Part shown: positions 35,412 through 43,907 of the stretch, piece by piece | How the letters are laid out: every line of letters starts with the position of its first letter | Numbering within the stretch: the first letter of the stretch is position 1 | Source of the DNA: DOZZ01 sp963792655 | GTDB lineage: Bacteria; Acidobacteriota; Terriglobia; Bryobacterales; Bryobacteraceae | DNA length: 64,000 bases | Reading direction: 5' to 3' | NCBI GenBank assembly: GCA_963792655.1 | Contig: CAWBWU010000003.1 | Location: forward strand, 372,001-436,000 | The notes under the pieces: generated by a model | What the model saw: only the letters and a program-made list of their open reading frames with translations | Database searches by the model: none | Told to the model about the DNA's origin: nothing | Made by a program: the position numbers and the translations under genes

Positions 35412-36683
35412 TCATTGGATTGCCACGCTGATGCCCGGTGGTGTGCTGACACCGCCGATGCTCAACTGCAAAGCAGCGACCGTGTTCGCGCGAACGCTGG
35501 ACGGAACCTGAATATTGATTTGAGTAACGCCCGCAATCAGCGACGGCGCTGCGCCGCTATACAGCACGGTCGCGGGCACACCGTCGATGGTTGCAGTTAC
35601 GGGAGAGTCTGTCGACGCTGGGCCAGGCGAGGTCTGGCCATCCGGCACCGCGGGGCTGAGCGTTCCAAAGCCGGTTCCATAGACCATGATGGTCGATCCT
35701 CGATTCGCCGGATTCGAGTACGTGTTCAGTGTGAGGTCCTGGTTGAGAATCGCGCCGGGGCCGAGACCAGTACCGGCTTGCACGAAGATAGAGGGCGACG
35801 CCCCCGCAGTCGGCACCACCCACTTGCTCACACTCTGCCCGGCATTTTGCAATTCGACCTGCGCGGGGCCAGAGGTGTCGAGGCCGAATGGGACGACAGC
35901 ATTGATCTGAAATCCGCCTGCGTAGATAACCGGTGCGGGTACACCGTTAAACAACAGCACCGGCGGCGAGTTTGGATCGAGCGGTGATCCGAGTTGCCCG
36001 AGAAACGTAACGATCTCGCCAGGAGACACTGGACCTGCTAGAAAATCGGCCGCGTTCACGAGCGATTGCGTGAGCAGCGACGGCGAGCCAGGTTGAATCT
36101 GCACGTCGGTGGCAGCCGGCGCGAGTGAAACGGCATCACCATTTGCATTCACTGCGGCCGTGTTGTTGGCAACAATGGAAAGTGTGCCGGGCGCGTCGGT
36201 CGCATTCGGAAACGCGAACAGCCGCAGCACTTCCCCATCTGCGAGCGGCGACTGATTCAATCCCGCGATCACAATGCGCATCTGCGTGGGCCCAAGCGGC
36301 GTCGCGTACACAAGCTTGCCTGACGGACCAAGTTGCGCGCCTTGTGTGATGTGGACGCTGATCGCCGGGTCCCATTGGACATCGAACTCAATTCCGGTCG
36401 CGGCGTCACCCCCCGACGCGTACGCGAGCGAAGTGATGCCCGTGCCACCCGCAGGTAGGGATAACGTCGAGAAATTCAGACTTGCCGCACATGCCGGACT
36501 GCCGAACGAAATCAACAGAAATGCACCGGCCAGCAAACCGGCGCGGTACTTTGCCGGAGCGGTCCGATATAGTAGGCCTGAGATGAAGATTGCGCTACTC
36601 CTGTTGTTTTCTGCCGGGTTGTCTGCGCAAACTTTGCAGGTTCGCACTTCTGACGCCAGCGGCAAATCGGGTTCGTTTTCCAT
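35412..36683 (-). CDS. Secreted cohesin-like plus TIGR03437-domain protein
   Basis: Up to 423 residues. After a signal-like segment (AGLLAGAFLLISFGSPACAA), residues about 70-195 look like a cohesin/Ig-type sandwich (GIEFDVQWDPAISVH ... IVIAGLNQSPLADGEVLRL). The rest is a TIGR03437-type region (VNAADFLAGPVSPGEIVTF, IMVYGTGFGTLSP, GVTQINIQVPSSVRANT). The ATG at 36683 would overlap the divergent neighbour by 100 bases; a TTG at 36536 leaves the signal without basic residues, so the true start is unsettled. The protein is probably surface or extracellular; role unknown. Confidence 0.75.
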   Translation of the reverse strand: MENEPDLPLASEVRTCKVCADNPAENNRSSAIFISGLLYRTAPAKYRAGLLAGAFLLISFGSPACAASLNFSTLSLPAGGTGITSLAYASGGDAATGIEFDVQWDPAISVHITQGAQLGPSGKLVYATPLGPTQMRIVIAGLNQSPLADGEVLRLFAFPNATDAPGTLSIVANNTAAVNANGDAVSLAPAATDVQIQPGSPSLLTQSLVNAADFLAGPVSPGEIVTFLGQLGSPLDPNSPPVLLFNGVPAPVIYAGGFQINAVVPFGLDTSGPAQVELQNAGQSVSKWVVPTAGASPSIFVQAGTGLGPGAILNQDLTLNTYSNPANRGSTIMVYGTGFGTLSPAVPDGQTSPGPASTDSPVTATIDGVPATVLYSGAAPSLIAGVTQINIQVPSSVRANTVAALQLSIGGVSTPPGISVAIQ

Positions 36684-37035
36684 TATGCTTCAAGCCCCTG
36701 CCGGAAAGGAACCTTTGGCGTTGCAGTGGAACCTTTCTTTGCCGCCCGGAGTGCAGGTGGAAGCGCGCGAGGCCCAGGCCGGCGAGGCTGCCCAGGCAGC
36801 GGGCAAATCTCTCTTTTGTGCGCCTGTAGAAAAGCGCAAGCATGCGCCCGAGGCAATGACGTGCTTAGTGGCGGGCGGGAACAAGACCATCGCGCCAGGG
36901 GCTGTCGCAAGTTTCAAATACAAGACGAAAGGCAAGCCCGCTTCAGCTACGGTTCGCGTGGAAATGGCGAGCGCTGTCACACCGGCGCTGAAGAAAGTGC
37001 CAGTCGCCTCCGCACAAGGCGATATCGGCTTTTAG
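36583..37035 (+). CDS. Small secreted cohesin-like protein
   Basis: A 150-residue protein with a signal peptide (MKIALLLLFSAGLSA). The mature part (LQVRTSDASGKSGSFSIMLQ, ALQWNLSLPPGVQVEA, TCLVAGGNKTIAPGAVASFKY) has the strand pattern of cohesin-type domains and resembles the N-terminal domain of its divergent neighbour. The two cysteines could form a disulfide. It runs convergently into the sugar-transferase gene with eight bases between. Function unknown. Confidence 0.7.
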   Translation: MKIALLLLFSAGLSAQTLQVRTSDASGKSGSFSIMLQAPAGKEPLALQWNLSLPPGVQVEAREAQAGEAAQAAGKSLFCAPVEKRKHAPEAMTCLVAGGNKTIAPGAVASFKYKTKGKPASATVRVEMASAVTPALKKVPVASAQGDIGF

Positions 37036-37043
37036 GCCGGCGC

Positions 37044-38441
37044 TTACCGGGCGCCTTCCCCGCTGAAGACTACCTGCACGGTCTTGAAGAGAATAACCAT
37101 ATCGAAGAAGACCGACAGATTCTTGATGTAGAACAGGTCGTACTCCAGCTTCATACGCGCGCCCTCCACGTTGTCGCTGTACGAGTACTGCACCTGCGCC
37201 CAACCCGTGATCCCGGGTCGAACGGAGTGCCGCTCGTCGTAATAGGAAATGTCCCGCCGCAACTGTTCGACAAAGATGGGGCGCTCGGGACGCGGCCCCA
37301 CAAAACTCATCTGACCCTTCAAAACATTGATCAACTGCGGCAACTCATCGAGCCTGTATTTGCGTAAGTGCTTGCCCACACGCGTGACGCGGGGATCGCT
37401 CTTCTGGGCCCACTGCGCGCCTGCGCTTTCGGCATCCGTGCGCATCGACCGGAACTTCAGCACGTCAAACGGATACCCGCGCAAACCCACGCGTGACTGT
37501 CTGTAGATCACCGGGCCCTTGGAATCCAGACGGATAATCATCGCGACGATCAGCATCAGCGGCGCGACCAGGATCAGCATCAGGATGGCCAGCAGGAAAT
37601 CCATCAGATACTTCAGTACCGTGGTGAGCCGCGACCGGTGAAAACCGTCAGAGAACACGAACCAACTGGGACGCAGCGTCTCGAGCCACACGCGTCCGCT
37701 CAGCGCCGACATTGTGGAATGCGCATCTTCGATGTGAATGCCGCGCACCCGCAACGTGACAAGCTCGCGAGTGGGAAGCCCGCCGCGCCGCTCTTCGAGC
37801 GCCACAATAATGCGGGAGACGCGCTCGCGCTCAACGATCGCTTCCAGGTCGCTCACGTTGCCAAGGATCGGCGTATCGTGTCCTGGGTCGGGCGCAATCT
37901 CGCCACAGTTGACGAACCCCGTTAGCCGAAAATTCAGGTCGGTTCGGGCGGCGAGTTCGTGCGCCACGGTGCGGCCTAACCGGTTGGCGCCCAAAATCAG
38001 GATGTTCTCGCTCGGCACGGCAAAGCGCCACGCGCGATCGAGCACCAGCCGGCTAAGCGAAACAAAGATTCCGACCAGGGGCAAACTCAGGAACAGGACA
38101 CCGCGGCCGATCAGCAGCGTCGGCCAGATCAGGTAGAGAACGCCAAGGCAAACCGCCGCGCCGCCGAGAGCCTGCGCAATCCCCAGAATCTCTTCGTGGC
38201 GCTGGCGAAACACGTGCCTGTTATACAAATCCGCGTAATAGAAAGAGGCTTGTAAAACCAGCACGAGCACCAGAAGCTGGAGCGCGAAATCAGGAAATTC
38301 GAAGTAAGATTGCAGCTCTGCGGGAACGCTCCAGAACCGGATGCGCGCGCTGATGACCACTGCCAAAACGATAAACGCCGTCTCCGTGATGGACATCAGG
38401 AGAATTTTGCGTGAGACGTATTGGCTAAAGATCTGAATCAT
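37044..38441 (-). CDS. Polyprenyl glycosylphosphotransferase (EpsB/WcaJ-type initiating sugar transferase)
   Basis: A 465-residue membrane enzyme that loads the first sugar phosphate onto undecaprenyl phosphate. Four N-terminal membrane segments (about 12-130) precede a nucleotide-binding-like middle domain (NILILGANRLGRTVAHELA) and the catalytic domain (about 265-465: VIYRQSRVGLRGYPFDVLKFRSM, LRKYRLDELPQLINVLKGQM, FVGPRPERP, RPGITGWAQV). The architecture matches the sugar transferases associated with PEP-CTERM loci (TIGR03013). It fits WecB and the TPR lipoprotein next door. Confidence 0.92.
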   Translation of the reverse strand: MIQIFSQYVSRKILLMSITETAFIVLAVVISARIRFWSVPAELQSYFEFPDFALQLLVLVLVLQASFYYADLYNRHVFRQRHEEILGIAQALGGAAVCLGVLYLIWPTLLIGRGVLFLSLPLVGIFVSLSRLVLDRAWRFAVPSENILILGANRLGRTVAHELAARTDLNFRLTGFVNCGEIAPDPGHDTPILGNVSDLEAIVERERVSRIIVALEERRGGLPTRELVTLRVRGIHIEDAHSTMSALSGRVWLETLRPSWFVFSDGFHRSRLTTVLKYLMDFLLAILMLILVAPLMLIVAMIIRLDSKGPVIYRQSRVGLRGYPFDVLKFRSMRTDAESAGAQWAQKSDPRVTRVGKHLRKYRLDELPQLINVLKGQMSFVGPRPERPIFVEQLRRDISYYDERHSVRPGITGWAQVQYSYSDNVEGARMKLEYDLFYIKNLSVFFDMVILFKTVQVVFSGEGAR

Positions 38442-38634
38442 TTGTGACGATAGGTCGTTTGTGTCTGCGGAGAAATCTCTAGCGAGGGCCGCGTTCAGCA
38501 GTTACAGTACACGGATTGTCAACAACCGATTGCAAAATATGTCGTGGTGTAAAAAGCCTTTATTTTCAAGGCTTCCGAGAAGCATAGCGTATGGACCCGC
38601 CAGACTTCGGTAAACTTGCTCTTACATATCTACC

Positions 38635-40884
38635 ATGATTAACCGCATGTATAGCCGCTACCCCATGAGCGTAGCCGGTCTATTGAGCCTCCTTTTGGCG
38701 GCTGGCTGCAATTTGTCGCCGGAAGCCAAAGAAGCCAAGTTCCTGCAGAGGGGCAAAGCGCTCATGGAAAAGAAGGATTTCAGCCGCGCGCTACTCGAAT
38801 TTCGAAATGCCTCGCGGGCGGTGCCGAAAGACGCTGAGCCGTTCTATCAAATGGGGTTGGATTACCTGGCGAGCGGCAATGCCAATGCTGCATTCTCGGC
38901 ATTTCGTAAAGCGGCGGCGCTGAATCCCAAACACGTTGACGCCCAGTTGAAGGTGGCGGAGATGTTGGCGGCCAGCCCCGATCCCAAGCAGAAAGCAGAC
39001 GCGCTGACCCGGCTTGAGAATCTGGCGAAGACTGCTCCTGACAATCCGGAAGCCAACGATGCACTCGCCCTGGCCGAATACCAGCAAGGCCAGCAGGCGG
39101 ACGGAATCAAGCTGCTCGAAGACACGCTGCGGTCACGGCCATCGCACTTACCCACAGCGGTTGGCTTGGCCAAGTTGAAAATGGCGCAAAACGACCCGGC
39201 CGGCGCGGAAGCCGTGCTGAAGCGGGTAGTGGCTGCGTCGCCGAAATCGGTCGATGCCGAGATCGCGCTGGGGCAGTTTTATCTCTCGACGAAGCAGCCT
39301 GAGAAAGCCGAGCCGGAGATTCGACGCGCACTACAGATTGACCCGAAGAGCGGACCTGCCCTGATGTCGCTCGCAAGCATTCAGGTTGCGACGAAGCGGA
39401 TGGACGATGCGGAGAAGACTTACCGCCAGGTCTCTACTCTGCCCGGTGCGGATTACAAGCCGATGCACGCGATGTTTGAGTTCTCGCGTGGCAATCGGGA
39501 GCAGGGCTTGAGCGAATTGCAAAAGCTTGCCGACCAGGACCATTCCGATCGTGGAGCCCGCACGCGGCTGCTCAGCGCCTATCTCCAGATGGGCAAGCGT
39601 GCCGAAGCGCATAAGCTGCTCGACGACGAGATCAAGCAGTCTCCCAAAGATGCGGAAGCGTTGCTGCAGCGCGCCGAGATCAGTACCCAGGAAGGCAAAC
39701 TCTCGCAAGCGGAAGCAGACACGCGCGAAGTCCTGCGCCAGCAGCCGTCGCTTGCCCCGGCGCATTTCGCGCTTGCCAATATCCTGAAATTTCAGAATTT
39801 GCCGAAGAGCGAGCGCCAGGAACTGAAAGAGGCGATTCGCCTGGATCCCAACTTGCTGATGGCGCGCGTTGCGCTCGCCCGCAACTATCGAGAGAGCGGC
39901 GAAGGCAAGATGGCGATCGAGTATTTGGATCAGGCGCCTGCCAATGAGAAATCGACAGTTGGTTTCCTGGTCGAGCGCAATTGGGCTTTGCTCGCTGCCG
40001 GGCAGACCAAAGAACTGAAAGATACTCTCGACCGGGTGCTGCCAGCCGCGCGCGTTCCCGAGCTTGTACTGCAAGACGCGATCTACAAAATGAGCGCCAA
40101 AGACTATCCGGGCGCCCGCGCCGAGGCGGAAGAGGTGCTTCAAAAAGCTCCGGCGGAAGTGCGTGCAGCTGAGATTATCGTCGACACCTACGCTGCGCAA
40201 AAACAACCCGAAAAAGGCGTCGAGCGCCTGAAGCAACTCGTGGCAGCGCAACCGCGTTCGGCTGCTTTGCAGTTCCTGCTCGCGCAGTGGGAAGTTCGAG
40301 CGAAGAATACCGCAGAGGCACGGCGCGCGCTAGAAGCAGCCAAGGCCGCAGATCCGAATTTCGTGCGAGCCGATCTCGCGCTCTCCGATCTGGATCGCAT
40401 GGACAATCACCCCGATGCCGCCAAGCAACGCCTTGATGCCATTGTGAAAGCGCATCCGAAGAACACAGCGGCGCTTCTACAACTCGCCGCAGTGCTTGAA
40501 CAATTGGGCGATCACAAAGGCTCGGTCGCTGCCTATCAAAGCGTGTTGGATGTCGACGATTCGAATGTGACGGCGCTGAATAACCTGGCTTATGCCCTGG
40601 CGCCGAACAATCCGGACGACGCTCTCCGGTATGCACAAAAAGCCGCCGAAGCAGCTCCCGAAAATCCGACCGTGCAGGACACCATCGGCTGGATCTATTA
40701 CAAGAAAGGTATCTACGGCACGGCGCTCGGATACTTGAAGTCAGCTGTAGCTAAAGAGCCCACGCCAAAACGCGAATATCACCTTGGCTTGTGCTATCTG
40801 AAGTCGGGTGACAACGCAATGGGCGAAAAGACGATGCAGGCCGCGCTGGTGAAAGATCCGACGCTGTCGCGTTCGGAGCAGTAA
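38635..40884 (+). CDS. TPR-repeat lipoprotein, PrsT-like
   Basis: A 749-residue lipoprotein: signal with lipobox LAAGC (Cys25) followed by about 20 tetratricopeptide repeats (patterns such as AEPFYQMGLDYLASGNANAAFSAFRKA). This size and layout match the PrsT class of TPR lipoproteins that accompany exopolysaccharide and exosortase loci, where they probably scaffold envelope assembly. It is divergent from the sugar transferase; the 193-base gap holds an AAGCCTT/AAGGCTT inverted repeat (38555-38575). Role is inferred from context. Confidence 0.85.
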   Translation: MINRMYSRYPMSVAGLLSLLLAAGCNLSPEAKEAKFLQRGKALMEKKDFSRALLEFRNASRAVPKDAEPFYQMGLDYLASGNANAAFSAFRKAAALNPKHVDAQLKVAEMLAASPDPKQKADALTRLENLAKTAPDNPEANDALALAEYQQGQQADGIKLLEDTLRSRPSHLPTAVGLAKLKMAQNDPAGAEAVLKRVVAASPKSVDAEIALGQFYLSTKQPEKAEPEIRRALQIDPKSGPALMSLASIQVATKRMDDAEKTYRQVSTLPGADYKPMHAMFEFSRGNREQGLSELQKLADQDHSDRGARTRLLSAYLQMGKRAEAHKLLDDEIKQSPKDAEALLQRAEISTQEGKLSQAEADTREVLRQQPSLAPAHFALANILKFQNLPKSERQELKEAIRLDPNLLMARVALARNYRESGEGKMAIEYLDQAPANEKSTVGFLVERNWALLAAGQTKELKDTLDRVLPAARVPELVLQDAIYKMSAKDYPGARAEAEEVLQKAPAEVRAAEIIVDTYAAQKQPEKGVERLKQLVAAQPRSAALQFLLAQWEVRAKNTAEARRALEAAKAADPNFVRADLALSDLDRMDNHPDAAKQRLDAIVKAHPKNTAALLQLAAVLEQLGDHKGSVAAYQSVLDVDDSNVTALNNLAYALAPNNPDDALRYAQKAAEAAPENPTVQDTIGWIYYKKGIYGTALGYLKSAVAKEPTPKREYHLGLCYLKSGDNAMGEKTMQAALVKDPTLSRSEQ

Positions 40885-40904
40885 AGCTAACGCTCGCAAC
40901 GTTT

Positions 40905-40930
40905 TTTACAACTCTTTTACAAGTTGTAAA
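40905..40930. promoter_or_regulatory. Inverted repeat upstream of the TIGR03118 gene, possible operator
   Basis: TTTACAACT (40905-40913) and AGTTGTAAA (40922-40930) form a perfect nine-base inverted repeat with an eight-base spacer, 33 bases before the next start codon; the palindrome CCTTGCAAGG follows at once. It could be an operator or a weak terminator of the TPR gene, but it lacks a T-run. Confidence 0.35.
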
Positions 40931-40963
40931 CCCCTTGCAAGGCAGATAGGGTGTGTCATCGTT

Positions 40964-42811
40964 GTGATGATTACCCTGCTATCTGCCCGTAAAGCGTCTA
41001 ACGCTCTGTCGCGTCTGGTTTTGGCTGCAACCCTGGTGCTGGGAGCTTCGGCACAGGTCACCGGCCCGAACACTTACCTTGTTCACAAACTTGTTTCAGA
41101 TCTGCCCGGCGTTGCGGATGTCACTGATCCTCATCTGGTGAACCCGTGGGGCAATGCGTTTTCCGCAAGCCCATTCTGGGTCGGCGACAACGGCACTGGC
41201 TTGTCCACCCTCTATGACGGGACGGGCGCGATCATTCCACTGGTGGTGAAGATTCCGTCTGCGTCCGGTACCGGCGTAGCTCCTGTGACGGGCGTCATCA
41301 TTAACTCGTTCGGGTCGAATACGGCCGTGCTCGACGTCGCTGCCGGAAAACCGGCTTCGTTCCTTTTCTGTTCGGAAGACGGCGTCATCAGCGGCTGGAA
41401 CAGTTCGGTCGACGCCACCAATGCCAAGATCCTGGTGAACAACTCCGGTCTGAACGCAGTTTATAAGGGCTGTGCTCTGGGCGGCACGTCAGCCGCGCCG
41501 CTGATCTTCGCGGCAAACTTCAACAGCGGCAAAGTCGACGTATTCGATGGTGCGTTCCAACCGGTAGTCACGACGGGAGCGTTTACCGATGGGCTGTTGC
41601 CCGCCGGGTATGCACCCTTCAACGTACAAGTGATCGGCGGCAAGGTCTACGTCGCGTATGCGATTCAGGACAGCGCGAAGCACGACGACGTCGCCGGGCC
41701 TGGTAACGGCTTCATCGTTGTCTACGATATGTCTGGAAACCTATTGAGCAACCTGATCTTGCAAGGGCCGCTCAACTCCCCATGGGGGCTTGCCGTCGCG
41801 CCGGCATCGTTTGGTCAGTTCGGTGGCGCGTTGCTGGTCGGCAACTTCGGCGATGGACTGATCAACGCGTTCGATCCCGCCTCGGGCCGGTATCTCGGTT
41901 CGTTGAAAGACCAGCAAGGCAACGCGATCCGGATTCCGGGACTGTGGTCGATCAACTTCGGCATCCCCGGCCGCAATAAAGATGCCGGCACGCTGTATTT
42001 CACCGCCGGCATTGGGGGCGGTCCGAACAATGATCCGCTCGAATCGCACGGTCTGCTCGGAAGCATTCAAGCACCCGCCGCATTTCAGACCAGCAGCGTG
42101 GTGAACGCCGCAAGCTTCCTCGCCGGGCCGATCGCACCGAACACCTGGACCACCATCACCGGCAGCGGACTTTCCACAACTCTGGCTTCCTGGCACGTCA
42201 CGACGAGCGCGCTGCCGACCAGCCTGAACAACGTCACGGTCACTGTGAATGGCGAGAACGCGCCGATCAGTTTCGTCAGCAGCACGCAGATCAACTTCCT
42301 GACGCCGGCCGATATCGTACCGGGCACTCCAGCAAAGATCCAGGTCACCAACAACGGACTCGCAAGCGCTGTTGTTTCAGTGCCGGTGGTGAGTTTGGCG
42401 CCCGCGTTCTTCGTGATTGGAACCAACAGCACCAGCGGCAACAACTACATCGCGGCGACACACGCCGACGGAACTTTGATCGGGCCTGCTGGATTATTGA
42501 AGGGTGCGACGACGACCCCGGCCAAACCGGGCGAGACCATCGTGCTCTACGCAACCGGCTTCGGCCAAACCAATCCTGTGATTCCGAATGCGCAAGCCAT
42601 CACTGCGCCGTTACCGCTGCCGGTTCTGCCCACCATCGTGATCGACGGCCTTCCGGCGCAAGTAACGTTTGCTGGTCTGACCGGCACGGGCGTCTATCAG
42701 ATAAACGTTGTCGTTCCGCAAGGCGTGATGACGAACAGCGACTTGCTGGTGGCGGGACTGCTGGGCAATGGCGAGACGCAGCCGAACGCCTACATCACCG
42801 TAAGCCAGTAG
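40964..42811 (+). CDS. Secreted TIGR03118-type beta-propeller-like protein with TIGR03437 C-terminus
   Basis: A 615-residue exported protein. After a signal (ATLVLGASAQ), residues about 40-370 match the TIGR03118 type (LVSDLPGVADVTDPHLVNPWG, SPFWVGDNGTGLSTLYDG), a family often seen with PEP-CTERM anchors. Here the C-terminal anchor is replaced by a TIGR03437-type module (about 375-615; VVNAASFLAGPIAPNTWTTI, STQINFLTPADIVPG, ETIVLYATGFGQTNPV). Such proteins are thought to be surface or extracellular; no enzyme motif is seen. Confidence 0.85.
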   Translation: MMITLLSARKASNALSRLVLAATLVLGASAQVTGPNTYLVHKLVSDLPGVADVTDPHLVNPWGNAFSASPFWVGDNGTGLSTLYDGTGAIIPLVVKIPSASGTGVAPVTGVIINSFGSNTAVLDVAAGKPASFLFCSEDGVISGWNSSVDATNAKILVNNSGLNAVYKGCALGGTSAAPLIFAANFNSGKVDVFDGAFQPVVTTGAFTDGLLPAGYAPFNVQVIGGKVYVAYAIQDSAKHDDVAGPGNGFIVVYDMSGNLLSNLILQGPLNSPWGLAVAPASFGQFGGALLVGNFGDGLINAFDPASGRYLGSLKDQQGNAIRIPGLWSINFGIPGRNKDAGTLYFTAGIGGGPNNDPLESHGLLGSIQAPAAFQTSSVVNAASFLAGPIAPNTWTTITGSGLSTTLASWHVTTSALPTSLNNVTVTVNGENAPISFVSSTQINFLTPADIVPGTPAKIQVTNNGLASAVVSVPVVSLAPAFFVIGTNSTSGNNYIAATHADGTLIGPAGLLKGATTTPAKPGETIVLYATGFGQTNPVIPNAQAITAPLPLPVLPTIVIDGLPAQVTFAGLTGTGVYQINVVVPQGVMTNSDLLVAGLLGNGETQPNAYITVSQ

Positions 42812-42813
42812 CT

Positions 42814-43680
42814 TCAATCGCGGCGCAGCCGTACTTCGATCATGTCCCCGTTGACGCGAGCCTCAAACACCGATTGAGGGCGCGTCGCGGGGCTTTCGAC
42901 AACTTCGCCGTCGTGTAGTGAGAACAGCGATCCGTGCCAGGGGCAGCGGATGCAATCGCCTTCGACAGTGCCCTCTGACAGCGGACCACCGAGATGGGTG
43001 CACACCTCAGCCAGCGCGAACACCTGCTCGCCCTGGCGCACCAGCACGATGGGGTATTCGTTGTGCACCACGCGGTGTGGTTTGCCATCCGACAGTTCTG
43101 CTAAAGCGACAACCGGAACGAAATCCTGGGGTGGTTCCGCAGCGGCGCGATGTTCCACGCCGATCTGGTCGGCAAACACCAGATGCCCTCCAAGCCATGA
43201 GGACACCATCGAAATGCCGAAGCCCGCATAGGCCAGGGAGCGCCCCGCGCCGCGCTTCCCGCGTTTGCGTTGGATCGCGGACGCAACATAGAGCACGGTA
43301 GCCGTGACGTTGAGCGCCGCATGCAGAAAACCAGTGCGGCGCGGTGGGCCGTCCACATCCTTCCATTCCGTCAAGCCCGTCACCGCCGCACCCGCCGCAC
43401 CAGCCAGACCAACCGCTAATGCGATGTCCGCACCGGGGCGCACGTTGCGCGCACCGGTCGTGTCTTCCACCAGATCGAGAACGCAGCCCACGGTCCACGC
43501 GCCAATGGGGATACCTACTAACACCGGATGCAGCGGGTGACCGAGCCACACACCATGCAGCGCATTCTCAACCGGTTTGCCCGCAGCAGTATCGGGCGCG
43601 AACACGGTTTTTAGCCCGCTCTGCAACCCGTCTTCGAGCTTGTTCAGAATCGGAAAGTCGGTGGCGTTAGTGAGATCCAT
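42814..43680 (-). CDS. DUF2231 membrane domain fused to a Rieske iron-sulfur domain
   Basis: A 288-residue fusion. Residues about 40-170 form a four-helix DUF2231 membrane module (WLGHPLHPVLVGIPIGAWTV is diagnostic). Residues about 185-285 form a Rieske [2Fe-2S] domain with CTHLGG and CPWHGS, the two Cys-His pairs intact. This suggests a small membrane-bound electron carrier; the partner oxidase or dehydrogenase is not in the window. It is convergent with the TIGR03118 gene, two bases apart. Confidence 0.9.
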   Translation of the reverse strand: MDLTNATDFPILNKLEDGLQSGLKTVFAPDTAAGKPVENALHGVWLGHPLHPVLVGIPIGAWTVGCVLDLVEDTTGARNVRPGADIALAVGLAGAAGAAVTGLTEWKDVDGPPRRTGFLHAALNVTATVLYVASAIQRKRGKRGAGRSLAYAGFGISMVSSWLGGHLVFADQIGVEHRAAAEPPQDFVPVVALAELSDGKPHRVVHNEYPIVLVRQGEQVFALAEVCTHLGGPLSEGTVEGDCIRCPWHGSLFSLHDGEVVESPATRPQSVFEARVNGDMIEVRLRRD

Positions 43681-43829
43681 ATCTGAATCGATGCTATCGG
43701 CGGGTAAGAATCAAAACAACTTGGGAGGGCGCGGTAACGGCTGTTTCCTCACGCAGATTGAGAATGGGAACGCGCCATCCGTGGTCGGCGTTGCAGCAGC
43801 CGCGGCCGAGCGATGACGCCTGCAAAGTT

Positions 43830-43855
43830 GTCAGAGGCGCGACTAGAAGGAGCGC
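43830..43855 (+). repeat. Solitary REP-type half repeat
   Basis: GTCAGAGGCGCGACTAGAAG and the following bases match, with two or so changes, the arm of the REPIN-like repeats at 52822 and 53020. It lies in the 227-base gap between the Rieske and cyclophilin genes; I see no inverted partner nearby. Confidence 0.6.
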
Positions 43856-43907
43856 AGAGCCGATAGCTCAAGCATTCCGTCAACCGGGATAGACTGGAAA
43901 CATTCCT

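Noticed and set aside
32932..38634. Sigma-54 (-24/-12) promoters for the envelope genes
   Set aside because: I looked upstream of the TPR, sugar-transferase and TIGR03118 genes for TGGCAC-N5-TTGC and found only TTGC without the GG element.
31083..42811. Exosortase/PEP-CTERM anchoring signals
   Set aside because: No VPEP-type C-terminal tail and no exosortase-like membrane protease was found in any reading frame of this region.
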